Below, piece by piece: positions 5,202 to 5,374 of a stretch of 5,374 bases of DNA. A program made the translations under genes and the position numbers. The stretch covers positions 1-5,374 of the forward strand of contig CALIAD010000130.1 of the NCBI GenBank assembly GCA_938041635.1. Direction: 5' to 3'. The stretch's first letter is position 1; every line of letters begins with the position of its first letter. Source of the stretch: an uncultured Atopobium sp. (GTDB taxonomy: Bacteria > Actinomycetota > Coriobacteriia > Coriobacteriales > Atopobiaceae). Below the pieces are notes generated by a model that saw only the letters and a list, made by a program, of their open reading frames with translations, did not search any database and had not been told where the DNA came from.

Positions 5202-5374
5202 TTATGCCACCTCTTTACAAACCTTAAAATCACTATCAATTACTTGTAAGAGATGGTCGATAGTCTCTTGTGTACATGACTCTCTCTTAGGACGCTCTTC
5301 AAAGAGAAGAGAGTGTTTGTCCATGAAGTGCGTTGCTACAAACCACTCTTCGTTTTGATTGATACATACCGCTC
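5202..5374 (-). CDS. 3' end of an unidentified gene (start beyond the window edge)
   Basis: From the right edge (first complete codon at 5372) a frame stays open for 56 codons on the minus strand and ends in TAA at 5204-5202. The visible C-terminus contains NEEWFVATHFMDKH, LLFEERPKRE and TIDHLLQVIDSDF and ends in KEVA. It is acidic with evenly spread hydrophobic residues, like a soluble helical domain end. An internal ATG (M17 of the visible part) could start only a 40-residue product. A hairpin with T run follows at normal distance, and the competing plus-strand frame is rich in Cys and Ser with no good ribosome site, so I prefer this strand. GC is about 40 percent, lower than the dehydrogenase gene. 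The family is not recognised. Confidence 0.55.
   Translation of the reverse strand, partial: AVCINQNEEWFVATHFMDKHSLLFEERPKRESCTQETIDHLLQVIDSDFKVCKEVA

Noticed and set aside
5092..5358. 88-residue plus-strand frame antisense to the partial gene at the right edge
   Set aside because: The ribosome site is poor, the product is rich in Cys and Ser, and the terminator at 5158-5189 lies inside it in minus orientation, fitting the opposite gene.

Overview
The window looks like a chromosomal segment of a moderate-GC Actinomycetota, most likely a fermentative Coriobacteriia of the Atopobium/Olsenella type. This rests on the stand-alone C-terminal transketolase subunit, the strongly biased fermentative alcohol dehydrogenase, the GTG starts and the overall composition. 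The taxonomic call is an inference from gene content, not from a marker gene.

Layout, left to right. (1) Bases 1-845, plus strand: the C-terminal half of a split transketolase, cut by the left edge. It carries unusual residues at the expected substrate-contact positions and an Ala/Val-rich insertion. (2) Bases 881-1022, minus strand: a complete tRNA-Glu(UUC) gene with its own -10 box and an intrinsic terminator, convergent with the transketolase gene. (3) Bases 1075-3320, minus strand: two overlapping genes (GTGA junction) for helical TPR-like proteins that are diverged tandem paralogues of each other. The upstream protein ends in a Gly/Pro-rich tail built from 9-residue repeats. (4) Bases 3321-3626: a gene-poor divergent control region. 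It holds a possible 47-aa minus-strand ORF, two overlapping inverted repeats on a plus-strand promoter, and a leader that can fold into a three-way junction ending at the ribosome binding site. (5) Bases 3627-4841, plus strand: an iron-dependent alcohol dehydrogenase with the codon bias of a highly expressed gene, closed by a strong terminator. (6) Bases 4904-5157: no credible gene, but an imperfect GC-rich direct repeat. (7) Bases 5158-5374, minus strand: the 3' end of an AT-rich unidentified gene and its terminator.

The genes do not form one pathway. The alcohol dehydrogenase is a self-contained regulated unit: promoter, operator-like palindromes, structured leader, gene, terminator. The two TPR-like genes are a coupled pair, possibly read through into the tRNA gene. 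No mobile element, CRISPR array or defence system is visible. The most promising uncharacterised items are the structured leader with palindromes in front of the dehydrogenase, the paralogous TPR pair with its Gly/Pro repeat tail, and the atypical transketolase.
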